A stretch of DNA of 11,940 bases, taken from contig CAYRDC010000043.1 in assembly GCA_964422925.1 (NCBI GenBank), forward strand, positions 1-11,940. The letters run 5' to 3'. This DNA comes from CAYRDC01 sp964422925. Lineage in GTDB: Bacteria > Bacteroidota > Bacteroidia > Chitinophagales > S012-47. The position numbers and the translations under genes are program-made. Positions 1 to 7,650 of the stretch are shown in pieces (position 1 is the first letter of the stretch; every line of letters starts with the position of its first letter). The notes under the pieces are model-generated. The model saw only the letters and a list, made by a program, of their open reading frames with translations, was not told where the DNA came from and did no database searches.

Positions 1-110
1 GAGAACCACACGCTCATGATGCCCAGCAGGGCGGCCGTCACTTCCAGGGCCACGAGGTATGGCTCCGCGTTACGGTAGGGCTCGGTGAGGAATTGCAGGA
101 TGTCGTTCAT
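1..110 (-). CDS. pnuC: PnuC-like nicotinamide riboside/vitamin transporter, N-terminal fragment
   Basis: The first 36 codons of a minus-strand gene are visible; the rest lies beyond the left edge. The ATG is at 108-110. The fragment begins MNDILQFLTEPYRN and continues into a hydrophobic stretch ending in GIMSVWF. This matches the start of Bacteroidota PnuC-family transporters: a short amphipathic N-terminus, then a first membrane helix ending in a (G)xxSVWF-type motif, with a K/N-rich loop expected just outside the window. The family comprises inner-membrane facilitators for nicotinamide riboside or, in some Bacteroidota, thiamine. Upstream I found no TPP-riboswitch signature (no CUGAGA-type box), so a thiamine assignment has no support here. 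The call rests on only 36 residues; another small membrane protein is possible. Confidence 0.6.
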   Translation of the reverse strand, partial: MNDILQFLTEPYRNAEPYLVALEVTAALLGIMSVWF

Positions 111-234
111 ATTCCAGAGGTAACTGAATCCCCGCAAAGCAAATGAAAACCTTGTGAAACCGGTAACCCAGTTATTGACCCCCCGCTTTTCAAAGCCCAA
201 TACCGTTCACTGCAAACCCACTTTCCGCATCGCT

Positions 235-403
235 AAACTTTTAAGGGCCGTTGGCTTTTAGTTTTTGGGAGTGAGGTTGGGAGCCTACGGTTTCCCAGCT
301 TCCACGGGTGAGATTCCGGGCCCCCGGACATGGTTCGCAGTACCCTCCGCGCCCGCCACAAAACCCCGCCAGCCAAAAGCCAAAAGCTAACGGCTAAAAG
401 CTA
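235..403. repeat. Imperfect inverted repeat around a GC-rich structured core
   Basis: The left arm (about 238-268) and right arm (about 371-402) are near reverse complements. Read on the minus strand, the right arm contains AGCCGTTAGCTTTTGGC, and the left arm read on the plus strand contains GGCCGTTGGCTTTTAG. The right arm itself is a degenerate iteration of AGCCAAAAGC/AGCTAAAAGC units and begins at the bshB1 stop codon. The roughly 100-bp core is GC-rich and offers two clear hairpins: 278-297 (TGGGA/TCCCA, extended by GCC/GGT) and a perfect 6-bp stem at 315-328 (TCCGGG/CCCGGA). It could be a MITE-like dispersed repeat, a structured RNA, or a leader or terminator between bshB1 and pnuC. I matched it to no known riboswitch, SRP, 6S or RNase P signature. 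The stretch 111-234 shows nothing I can name. Confidence 0.5.
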
Positions 404-1117
404 CATCAACCCAAACAAATCCTGTGTTCCGATCAGCCGGTTGCTGTTGAACCCTTCGCCATAGGTGGCGCCAATGGCCCGGCCGTATTCGATGGCACGG
501 GCTTTCAGGGCTTCCAGGAATTCGGGGCGCGAGATGGGGGTTTCGGGCTCGGTGGAGTCCGGGTTGTGGAACTGGGAGCGGAAGGCCAGCACGGCTTTCA
601 TTTTTTGTTCGAAGTATTGGCTGATGTCCACCACGATATCCGGGCGGTGGTAATAATCCTGGATGTAATGGAGCAGCAGGGGGGTGCGCCAGGGTTCCTG
701 CGGGTTTCCTTCCAGGCGGGTTTCCACCTTGGGCAGCCCGGCCAGGAAAACGGCTTCCTTCACCATGGCGGCCGCGCGGCCGTGGTCGGGGTGGCGGTCG
801 CTGCGGGCGGGTGCCAGGATGATGCGGGGCCGGAACTGCCGGATCCGGGCCGCGAGGGCCAGCAGGCTGTCGCGGTCGTTGCGGAAAAACCCGTCTGCCA
901 GGGCCAGGTTCACGCGTTCCTTCACCCCGAGGATGCGGGCGGCTTCGCGGGCTTCCTCGAGGCGCAGCTCCGCGTTGCCGCGGGTGCCCAGTTCGCCCCG
1001 GGTCAGGTCGAGGATGGCAATGTTCCGCCCGGCCGCGGCATGGAGGGCCACGGTGCCCCCGCAGCCGAGTTCCACGTCATCGGGATGGGCGCCTATGGCC
1101 AGTATATCGGTGTTCAT
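401..1117 (-). CDS. bshB1: Bacillithiol biosynthesis deacetylase BshB1
   Basis: This 238-residue protein belongs to the PIG-L/LmbE zinc deacetylase family. It removes the acetyl group from GlcNAc-malate to give GlcN-malate, the second step of bacillithiol synthesis in the cytoplasm. The AHPDD motif (A10-D14; H11 and D14 are expected zinc ligands, D13 the general base) sits near the N-terminus. The distal motif RSDRHPDH (R105-H112) supplies the third zinc ligand, H112. LTRGELGTRG (residues 38-47) and a C-terminal GxxxGxxYGEGF stretch are typical of the BshB1 branch rather than generic LmbE proteins. The length is normal for BshB1. The ATG at 1115-1117 places AHPDD about ten residues in, as usual. 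The gene follows the peroxidase gene after an 18-bp gap, so cotranscription is likely. No bshA or bshC is visible in the window. Confidence 0.93.
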   Translation of the reverse strand: MNTDILAIGAHPDDVELGCGGTVALHAAAGRNIAILDLTRGELGTRGNAELRLEEAREAARILGVKERVNLALADGFFRNDRDSLLALAARIRQFRPRIILAPARSDRHPDHGRAAAMVKEAVFLAGLPKVETRLEGNPQEPWRTPLLLHYIQDYYHRPDIVVDISQYFEQKMKAVLAFRSQFHNPDSTEPETPISRPEFLEALKARAIEYGRAIGATYGEGFNSNRLIGTQDLFGLM

Positions 1118-1135
1118 GGTCAGTCGGTTTTCGGT

Positions 1136-1636
1136 TCAGGCCGGCTCCGCCAGGGCTTTTTCAAGGGCCTTGCGCACCCTGCGGGCCGTGGGTTTGGTGA
1201 AGGGGTAGAAAAAACGCACCACCCGCCCCTGGCGGTTCACCAGGTACTTGTGAAAATTCCACCGGGGTTTTGCGGAGGTATGCCCGTTGCGCGACTTGTC
1301 GCCCAGGTAGCGGTACAGCTCCGCGGTTTCCGGGCCCCGCACGTGGATTTTTTCAAACAGCGGGAAAGTGGTGCGGTAGCGGGTTTCGCAAAACTGCCGG
1401 ATTTCCTCCCCTTCGCGCGGTTCCTGGTTCTTGAAGTCGTTGGAGGGGAAAGCCAGGATTTCGAATCCCCGGTCGCGGTATTGTTCATAGAGTTGCTGCA
1501 GGCCCCTGAGCTGTGGCGTGAACCCGCATTCGGTGGCGGTGTTCACGATGAGCAGCACCTTTCCGCGGAAATCCGAGAGGGGGACAGGTTCCCCCTCCAC
1601 GTTCCGCACGGTAAAGTCGTAGATGGTTTGTTTCAT
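1136..1636 (-). CDS. Glutathione peroxidase family thiol peroxidase (probably thioredoxin-dependent)
   Basis: This 166-residue protein is a cytoplasmic member of the glutathione peroxidase family. It reduces H2O2 or organic hydroperoxides through a cysteine. Visible signatures are NTATECGFTPQ with the peroxidatic C37 (Cys, not selenocysteine), Q71 in NQEP, and W126-N127 in WNF, which together make the Cys-Gln-Trp-Asn catalytic tetrad. C83 in RQFCETRY aligns with the resolving cysteine of yeast Gpx3 (C82), which points to a 2-Cys enzyme reduced by thioredoxin rather than glutathione. The motif usually written FPCNQF reads FPSNDF here (residues 63-68), losing the third, non-essential cysteine. 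Its ATG overlaps the trxB stop codon as TGATG, implying translational coupling to the likely source of its reductant. There is no signal peptide. The exact in vivo reductant is an inference. Confidence 0.93.
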   Translation of the reverse strand: MKQTIYDFTVRNVEGEPVPLSDFRGKVLLIVNTATECGFTPQLRGLQQLYEQYRDRGFEILAFPSNDFKNQEPREGEEIRQFCETRYRTTFPLFEKIHVRGPETAELYRYLGDKSRNGHTSAKPRWNFHKYLVNRQGRVVRFFYPFTKPTARRVRKALEKALAEPA

Positions 1637-2580
1637 CAGTGCAATCCTTTCATGCTCAGGTAGCGTTCCGCGTCCAGGGCGGCCATACAGCCGGTTCCGG
1701 CAGCGGTCACGGCCTGGCGGTAATGGCGGTCGGCCACATCGCCCGCGGCAAACACGCCTTCGATGTTGGTTTTGGTGCTGCCCGGCTGGGTTTTGATGTA
1801 CCCCAGCTCGTCCATGTCGAGCCAGCCTTTGAAGATATCGGTATTGGGCTTGTGCCCGATGGCCACGAAGAAGCCGGTTACGGGGATTACGGTTTTTTCA
1901 CCGGTTTCGCGGTTGAGCACCCGCACGCCTTCCACCACTTTTTCGCCCAGGATTTCATCGGTTACGGTATTCCAGTGGATTTCGATATTGGGCGCGGCAA
2001 AGACGCGTTCCTGCATGATTTTGGAGGCCCTGAGCTGGTCGCGCCTGACGAGCATGTGCACCTTGTTGCAGATTTTCGACAGGTACAGGGCTTCTTCGGC
2101 AGCCGAATCGCCCCCGCCCACGAGGGCCACGTCCTGGCCCTTGTAGAAAAAGCCGTCACACACGGCACAGGCCGACACGCCCCCGCCCTGCAGGCGTTTT
2201 TCCGATTCGAGGCCCAGCCATTTGGCCGAGGCGCCCGTGGAGATGATGACCGCATCGGCTTCGATTACCTTGTTTTCGTCAATGGTCACCTTGTGCACGG
2301 GGCCGGTAAAATCCACGCTGGTGGCCATGCCGAAGCGGTTGTCGAGGCCGAAGCGTTCGGCCTGTTTGCGCAGGTCTTCCATCATTTTGGGACCGTCCAC
2401 CCCATCGGGGTAGCCGGGAAAATTTTCCACTTCGGTGGTGGTCATTAACTGTCCGCCAGGTTCCATACCCTGGTACATGACCGGTTCCAGGTTGGCCCTG
2501 CCCGCGTAAATAGCCGCTGTATACCCCGCAGGGCCCGACCCGAGAATGAGGCATTTTACGTGTTCAACTCCGTTTTCCAT
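1636..2580 (-). CDS. trxB: Thioredoxin-disulfide reductase
   Basis: This is a 314-residue flavoprotein that transfers electrons from NADPH through FAD and a Cys pair to thioredoxin. In order it shows the FAD-binding GSGPAG (residues 14-19), PGGQLMTTTEVENFPGYP (the typical TrxB flavin-contact region, about 50-67), the redox-active CAVC (C138 and C141), the NADPH-binding GGGDSA (155-160) with the downstream RR of HMLVRR, and a C-terminal GVFAAGDVAD that contacts FAD. Length and motif order are those of bacterial low-Mr TrxB. I chose the ATG at 2578-2580; the open frame runs nine codons further, but only to a TTG that would overlap the previous gene. The gene lies 16 bp after the DUF4249 gene and overlaps the peroxidase start by one base (TGATG), forming a reductase-peroxidase pair. 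Confidence 0.96.
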   Translation of the reverse strand: MENGVEHVKCLILGSGPAGYTAAIYAGRANLEPVMYQGMEPGGQLMTTTEVENFPGYPDGVDGPKMMEDLRKQAERFGLDNRFGMATSVDFTGPVHKVTIDENKVIEADAVIISTGASAKWLGLESEKRLQGGGVSACAVCDGFFYKGQDVALVGGGDSAAEEALYLSKICNKVHMLVRRDQLRASKIMQERVFAAPNIEIHWNTVTDEILGEKVVEGVRVLNRETGEKTVIPVTGFFVAIGHKPNTDIFKGWLDMDELGYIKTQPGSTKTNIEGVFAAGDVADRHYRQAVTAAGTGCMAALDAERYLSMKGLH

Positions 2581-2596
2581 GGTTGTTTCAGTTTTT

Positions 2597-3514
2597 TTAT
2601 GGTGCAATAATTATTGTGTCAAGCGTTACCCCGTAACCACCCCATATGCCCAGCCCGCCTTCGATATTGTCGCTAATATAAACAGGCGAGCTGAATGGCC
2701 CGCTGTGGTTGCGCTGGTCTTCCAAAGTTCGCCAAAACTGGTAATGGTCATGGTCAATACTGGCCAGTTTCAGCACGACCGTATCCCCTTTATGAAAAAG
2801 GCCGTAGGTATCAAAATCAATTTCTGCGGTTCTTGGTTCCCCTTTGGCCAAACTAAATGCATATTGCTGGCCATTGGTAAACTGATCGTCCCATACGGAA
2901 CCGAAATAACCCGGGTAAAACGGTTCGCTGTTCACCCTGGTAAAGTAGCGGTAGAAATTGCCCAGGGTGTCCGGCTCGGAGTATTTTACCCATAACCAAA
3001 CCAGGCTGTCGCCATATACCGGGTCGGGTTCTGTCCAGATGGAATCCACAGGTGCCACATTGGGAATGCTGGTATGAGCGGCCAGGACTGTATCCCCGAC
3101 CTGGATGTCCAGCCGGTAGGTCCGGCCCGTTTGCCCGGTCATGGCAAAGCTCACGTAGGCGCAGTAGTCCTGCCCCGTGGCCTGCTCCTCAGTGATGCCC
3201 AGCCATTGGTACACCAGGGGCTTGAGGTAAGCCGGCAGACTGCTTAAGCAGATTTCCTGCAGGGTTTCCGTCTGGTTCCCCGAAGAAACCGTTACCTGGG
3301 CATTGTGGACAAACATACCGGACAGGGCGGAAGGGTCGATTTTGGAAAAATACGCCTGGTTGCGGGTCAGAATTACGTAGGGGAAAGAACCGTTTTCAAT
3401 ATGCCCTTCCACCACGATCATTTGCTGCGGTACCGGCAGGTCGAGGGTGATATCCTTCTCACAGCCGGCAAGCAGCAGGATGGTCAGCAGTTCTATGAAT
3501 ACTATCCGTTTCAC
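2597..3514 (-). CDS. DUF4249 family outer-membrane-associated lipoprotein
   Basis: This 305-residue protein begins MKRIVFIELLTILLLAGC, a lipoprotein signal peptide with a lipobox (LAGC) and modified C18. The start codon is GTG at 3512-3514; this start gives exactly a compact signal peptide, so I accept it. The mature part starts with a beta-rich stretch, IVVEGHIENGSFPYVILTR (about residues 33-51), characteristic of DUF4249 proteins. It ends with a segment containing FSSPVYISDNIEGGLGIWGGYG, also typical of that family. DUF4249 genes in Bacteroidota usually sit directly downstream of a TonB-dependent receptor, as here (2-bp gap). The protein probably works as a surface or periplasmic lipoprotein partner of the receptor. 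The ligand is unknown and no catalytic residues are recognisable. Confidence 0.85.
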   Translation of the reverse strand: MKRIVFIELLTILLLAGCEKDITLDLPVPQQMIVVEGHIENGSFPYVILTRNQAYFSKIDPSALSGMFVHNAQVTVSSGNQTETLQEICLSSLPAYLKPLVYQWLGITEEQATGQDYCAYVSFAMTGQTGRTYRLDIQVGDTVLAAHTSIPNVAPVDSIWTEPDPVYGDSLVWLWVKYSEPDTLGNFYRYFTRVNSEPFYPGYFGSVWDDQFTNGQQYAFSLAKGEPRTAEIDFDTYGLFHKGDTVVLKLASIDHDHYQFWRTLEDQRNHSGPFSSPVYISDNIEGGLGIWGGYGVTLDTIIIAP

Positions 3515-3516
3515 CT

Positions 3517-5880
3517 TCAGAATTTAAAATTCCACGATACTGATGGAATCACCGGGAACAGCGACACCTGTTTGGCGCGGATGTCCAACGTGCCGCTGTA
3601 CAGGTCGCCCTGGTTTTCAAAGTATATGAAAAACGGGTTCATCCGGTTGTAGACGTTGTAAACGGCAAATACCCACTCCGACTGGAATTTCCTGCCGGGC
3701 TTGCCGTGCAGGGTGGCCGCCAGGTCCAGGCGGTGGTAATTTGCCAGCCGGTAGCTGTTCCAAGGGCCGTACTGGGTCACTATATTGCCTTCGATCAGGT
3801 ACCAGGCTTCCGGCATGGTAAAGGCATTGCCCGTGCCGTACACGAAAGTGGCCCCGAAATCCCAGCGTTTGTTGAGCCGGTAATTCAGTACCACCGACAG
3901 GTCATGCGTCCGGTCGTATTTGGCGGGGAACGGTTCCCCGTTATTCAAATCGTCAAACTGCCGCATGGTACGCGACAGGGTATAACCGATCCATCCGGTA
4001 AGGTCGCCCCGCCTTTTCCGGATAAACAATTCAGCCCCGTAAGAGCTGCCCTTCCCGAAAACAAAACTAACCTCCGGCTCCACGTTCACTTCCGGGGTGA
4101 AGCCTTCTTTGAATTCGATCAGGTTGTCCAGGCTTTTGTAATACAGTTCAATGGATGTTTCATAGGTATTTTGCCGGAAATTCCGGAAATAGCCCAGCGC
4201 GTACTGGACGGCTTTTTCGGGCGGTACCAGCAGCGAGCTGGGCACCCAGACATCGGTGGGCAAGGTGGTGGAAGAGTTGGAAACCAGGTGTATGTATTGC
4301 TGGGTAAAACTGACCGACCCTTTTATTGAACTGTTTTCATCCAGCAGGAAGCGCATGCTCAGGCGCGGTTCCAGCCCGTGGTAAAATTTGATCCCTTCCA
4401 GTTTTTTGTAGTGAACGGTATCGGTTATTATCCCCTCTGCATCCCGCACGTAATAATCATACGGGCCCACCTGCTGGAAAGCGCTGTACCGCAATCCGGC
4501 ATGCAGGCGGAACCGCTGGGTGATGCTGGTTTCATAGCTGGCATATATCCCGGCTTCATGGGCCATTTTATTGGTCAGGCTCGTGCTGATATCCAGGCTG
4601 TCATCCTTGGAGAAAAACGAAACTGTGGTGGGAATGAAGGTATGGTAGGTATAAGACGCGCCAAAGGCCAGCTTATGATTGTTCCCAAGGTACCAGTCGA
4701 AATCTGTTTTCGCGTTGAGGTCCCTGATTCCGCTGCCGAATTTGAATATATAGTTCAGCTGCTCACCCCGGGTTTCGAAATCGTAATTGTTGTAGATCAA
4801 ACTGGCATTCATAAACAGCTTATCGCTGAACAGGTGATTCCAGCGGGCAGTGCCGGTGGCATTGCCCCAGGGAATGTCGATCCGGAAATCCCCGGAAGAG
4901 GAATGATAGGTAAACACATCCCGCCCGAAATACCCGCTTAAATACACGCGGTCCCTGTCGCTGAAGCGGAAATTGGCCTTCGCGTTCAGGTCATAGAAGT
5001 AATAGCCGTTGCCTTCATAATCGGTTCCTTTCAGGAAGGGTTTCGCGAGGATATCGGCATAAGTTCGCCTGCCGGAAATCATCAGGGAGCTTTTATCGCG
5101 GAGGATAGGCCCCTGCAGTGTAAGCCGGCTGGAGATCAGCCCGATGCCACCCTGCGCATGCCATTCCTTGTTGTTGCCTTCGAGCATTTGCACATCCAGC
5201 ACGCTCGACAACCGCCCGCCATACTTTGCCGGCATGCCGCCTTTGATCAAGGTAGCGTTATGAACGGCATCCGGGTTGAACACACTGAAAAACCCGAACA
5301 AATGTCCTGTGTTATACACTACCGCTTCATCCAGCAGGATCAGGTTCTGGTCAGGCCCGCCTCCGCGTACATACAGCCCGGTGTTCCCTTCCCCGGCCGA
5401 TTGCACCCCTGGCAGCAATTGCAGGGCTTTCATGATATCCACCTCCCCCGCCATGGCAGGTATGGATTTGATCTCCTCGATTTGCAGGCTGGTAGTGCCC
5501 ATTTCAGTAGTCTGCACATTTTCATCGGTCCGGACATCGGTTACCGTGACTTCACCAATTTCCATGGGAACGGGTTCCAGGTCAACATTCCGGGTCAGGT
5601 TGGGCTGAACGTCCACCGTTATTTCCAAAACCTGGTAGCCGATAAACTGGTACACTACCGTGTGGGTTCCCACCCCCAGGCTCAGGGAATAAAAACCGTA
5701 TCCATTGGTCGCGGTGCCCTGCGAGGGATCCTGCTTGTCATAAATATTCACCCCGGGCAGGTTTTCGCCTGTTGCTTTGTCGCGCACATATCCGCTGACC
5801 GTAAAAGTTTGCGGTACCGCAAGGCAGGAAAACAACTGAAAAGTAAGCCAGATAAGGGTATGCCTGTTTCGCATGCGCAT
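3517..5880 (-). CDS. TonB-dependent receptor with carboxypeptidase-regulatory-like N-terminal domain
   Basis: This is an outer-membrane active transporter of about 787 residues (counted from the ATG at 5880). A signal peptide (MRMRNRHTLIW followed by a hydrophobic core, cleaved near VPQT) precedes a CarboxypepD_reg-like beta-sandwich (about residues 26-105, with VSGYVRDKATGENLPGVNI). A linker and TonB plug domain follow (about 135-235), with the typical GLYVRGGGPDQNLILLDEA and KGGMPAKYGGRLSSVLDV. The rest is a beta-barrel ending in WNFKF with a C-terminal phenylalanine, as expected for a BAM substrate. In-frame ATGs lie at 5895, 5880 and 5874; 5880 gives a conventional basic n-region. Two bases separate it from the DUF4249 gene. 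Without a SusD partner this is not a SusC/SusD pair. The substrate is undetermined; a peptide or metal chelate is as plausible as a glycan. Confidence 0.93.
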   Translation of the reverse strand: MRMRNRHTLIWLTFQLFSCLAVPQTFTVSGYVRDKATGENLPGVNIYDKQDPSQGTATNGYGFYSLSLGVGTHTVVYQFIGYQVLEITVDVQPNLTRNVDLEPVPMEIGEVTVTDVRTDENVQTTEMGTTSLQIEEIKSIPAMAGEVDIMKALQLLPGVQSAGEGNTGLYVRGGGPDQNLILLDEAVVYNTGHLFGFFSVFNPDAVHNATLIKGGMPAKYGGRLSSVLDVQMLEGNNKEWHAQGGIGLISSRLTLQGPILRDKSSLMISGRRTYADILAKPFLKGTDYEGNGYYFYDLNAKANFRFSDRDRVYLSGYFGRDVFTYHSSSGDFRIDIPWGNATGTARWNHLFSDKLFMNASLIYNNYDFETRGEQLNYIFKFGSGIRDLNAKTDFDWYLGNNHKLAFGASYTYHTFIPTTVSFFSKDDSLDISTSLTNKMAHEAGIYASYETSITQRFRLHAGLRYSAFQQVGPYDYYVRDAEGIITDTVHYKKLEGIKFYHGLEPRLSMRFLLDENSSIKGSVSFTQQYIHLVSNSSTTLPTDVWVPSSLLVPPEKAVQYALGYFRNFRQNTYETSIELYYKSLDNLIEFKEGFTPEVNVEPEVSFVFGKGSSYGAELFIRKRRGDLTGWIGYTLSRTMRQFDDLNNGEPFPAKYDRTHDLSVVLNYRLNKRWDFGATFVYGTGNAFTMPEAWYLIEGNIVTQYGPWNSYRLANYHRLDLAATLHGKPGRKFQSEWVFAVYNVYNRMNPFFIYFENQGDLYSGTLDIRAKQVSLFPVIPSVSWNFKF

Positions 5881-5931
5881 GATTTCAACAACCATCAGAT
5901 GCTGAATAAACGATCCGGTTTACCGGGAAGT

Positions 5932-7650
5932 TTACTGTTTAATAATTTTTTTAACGGTAAAGTTATCACCGCTTTGGATAACCAGCGCGTACAGGCCGCG
6001 GGCATAGCGCTGCAAATCCCCAATGGACAGCGAATAATAGGTCTGGGCGTTTATGGAAAACGGCTTTTGCCAAACCAGTTGCCCGGAAGGGTCGAACAGG
6101 CGAATAATGATGTGTTGCTCGTAAGGGGAGTAAAAGAACAATTCTACACGATCGCGGAAAGGATTGGGGTAAACCACCGGGCTCAGGTTCCTGGGGATAA
6201 AGTCAAAAGAGCCTTTGTCCAGCAAATACAGGGCATTGGCGAAATTGGGTATCCCATAACCGGTAAAATTATCCGGATTGTTGTAATGGTCAGCGCTTTG
6301 CTCGATGGCATGGTAGATTTCCATGTTTGATTTATCCGGGAAAGCCTGCCACAGGCAGGCCGCCATGCCTGCCAGGATAGGACAGCTGAAGGAAGTTCCG
6401 TTCCCGGCCTGGATGCCTTCCGCGTTGAAGGAAGCCACGATAGCGTTTTTCCCCTGGACCGCCACATTGGGTTTCACCCTTCCGTCAAAAGTGGGGCCAT
6501 GGCTGGTGAAAGTAGCCGGCTGGCCGTTTGCATCCACCGCGCCTACGGTCAACACACTGTCCCCGTCAGCCGGGGCAATGATATATTGCCAGGAGCTATT
6601 GCCTTCATTGCCGGCACTGTTAACCACCAGCATGCCCTTTGAAGCCGCTTTGTCGGCTGCCCGGGTTATAAAGGTGGTATTGCCGTCCATATCGGCATAG
6701 GTGTGGTTCATGAGTGAATCGTCAAACCGGAAGTATCCCAGGGAGGTGGACAAAATATCGGCTCCGGCACTGTCGGCAAATTCCGCGGCAGCCACCCAGT
6801 TGTGTTCTTCGATGAGCATTTCCGAATCACCGTCTTCCGACCGGAGCAACCAGAAATCCGCGTCCGGAGCCGTACCGATCAGCTTGCCCGGCAAATAGCC
6901 TCCCATCAATGACAACACGTGCATGCCGTGTGTATGGTGGGCATACACTATGGTGTCGCCATCCACAAAATCGCGCGTGCCGAGTATTTGGCCCCGGGCA
7001 TGCAGCCTTTGAAAGGCTTCCAGCGTATCGGCCCCGGCAAACCCGGCATCGATTACGGCAATCACCATCCCTTTGCCGGTGTATCCCAACTGGTGCAAAT
7101 AGTCGCCATTCAGCATATGGATCTGGTTCCAGGAAGCGCCATAAAAAGAATCCAGGCCGGTTTCAGGCAGTTGGAGGATGGTTTTGGCCCGCAGCTGATA
7201 CCCCGGTTCCCATCGCAGCCTGGCCACCTGGCGGGTGTCCTTCACAAAGGAATATTGCCCCGCCTGGCTGATTAACAGGGAATCATTGGTGGAGACGGCC
7301 GCGGCATTGAACCAACGGGACGTGTACAGGATGTGAAATCCCAGGCTGCGCAGGCTGTCCACATAGGCGCGGGTAACCGGCATATCGCTCCAATCCACTG
7401 CGATGCCCTGCCGCTGCCTCCGGTCAAGGGCGCGCTGGCTCAAAAAAGCCTCCGGGTGCTGCAAATCATACCCGTTGCCGGCCTTGTCGGTAAATTCGAT
7501 CCAGTATTTGAGGGAATCTGTCTGGGCAGGAAGATGCCAGGCCAGCAGCCCGAAAATAAACGGTAAACACCAGCGAATCAGCTTATTGCACTGACTTGAT
7601 CCGCATGCGCAGGATATATCCACGGTTGGCTTTTTCTTCCCAGGGGTCAT
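5932..7650 (-). CDS. S8 family (subtilisin-like) serine protease with T9SS type A sorting domain
   Basis: Residues are counted from the ATG at 7648-7650 (572 aa). A hydrophobic signal segment (about 27-42, CLPFIFGLLAWHLPAQ) is followed by a prodomain-like region and a subtilisin domain. Catalytic Asp is D201 in VIDAGF, His is H241 in HGMHV (usually HGTHV), the oxyanion Asn is N348 in NSAGNEG, and Ser is S420 in GTSFSCP. The last 80 residues (YPNPF through ARGLYALVIQSGDNFTVKKIIKQ) form a T9SS type A sorting domain, so the enzyme is probably exported and anchored or released at the surface. The start is uncertain: the ATG lies 66-68 bases inside the preceding gene and gives a 26-residue n-region. 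A CTG at 7579-7581, one base after that gene's stop, would give a more standard signal peptide. The receptor gene follows after 36-51 bp, consistent with cotranscription. Confidence 0.92.
   Translation of the reverse strand: MTPGKKKPTVDISCACGSSQCNKLIRWCLPFIFGLLAWHLPAQTDSLKYWIEFTDKAGNGYDLQHPEAFLSQRALDRRQRQGIAVDWSDMPVTRAYVDSLRSLGFHILYTSRWFNAAAVSTNDSLLISQAGQYSFVKDTRQVARLRWEPGYQLRAKTILQLPETGLDSFYGASWNQIHMLNGDYLHQLGYTGKGMVIAVIDAGFAGADTLEAFQRLHARGQILGTRDFVDGDTIVYAHHTHGMHVLSLMGGYLPGKLIGTAPDADFWLLRSEDGDSEMLIEEHNWVAAAEFADSAGADILSTSLGYFRFDDSLMNHTYADMDGNTTFITRAADKAASKGMLVVNSAGNEGNSSWQYIIAPADGDSVLTVGAVDANGQPATFTSHGPTFDGRVKPNVAVQGKNAIVASFNAEGIQAGNGTSFSCPILAGMAACLWQAFPDKSNMEIYHAIEQSADHYNNPDNFTGYGIPNFANALYLLDKGSFDFIPRNLSPVVYPNPFRDRVELFFYSPYEQHIIIRLFDPSGQLVWQKPFSINAQTYYSLSIGDLQRYARGLYALVIQSGDNFTVKKIIKQ

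Noticed and set aside
111..400. Riboswitch (TPP or cobalamin) in front of the pnuC-like gene
   Set aside because: A GGTGAGATTCCGG string on the plus strand recalls a cobalamin box, but it is on the strand opposite to pnuC and the rest of the consensus is missing; no TPP CUGAGA-type motif is present.
566..1663. Long plus-strand open frame opposite bshB1 and gpx
   Set aside because: It is antisense to two well-identified genes in GC-rich DNA, and its translation shows low-complexity Gly/Ala/Val/His composition with no domain.
5915..5930. CCGGTTTACCGG hairpin and shared TTTACCGGGAAG string at about 5919 and 10193
   Set aside because: The stem is only 5 bp with a 2-base loop and the shared 12-mer has no common context; treated as coincidence.
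5158..6330. Long plus-strand open frame across the receptor-protease junction
   Set aside because: It lies opposite confidently assigned coding sequence and shows no recognisable motif or signal sequence; it is a shadow frame.
6340..6370. Palindromic GCCTGCC/GGCAGGC repeats
   Set aside because: They fall inside the protease coding region next to the catalytic GTSFSCP segment and are explained by Ala/Cys/Gln codons.
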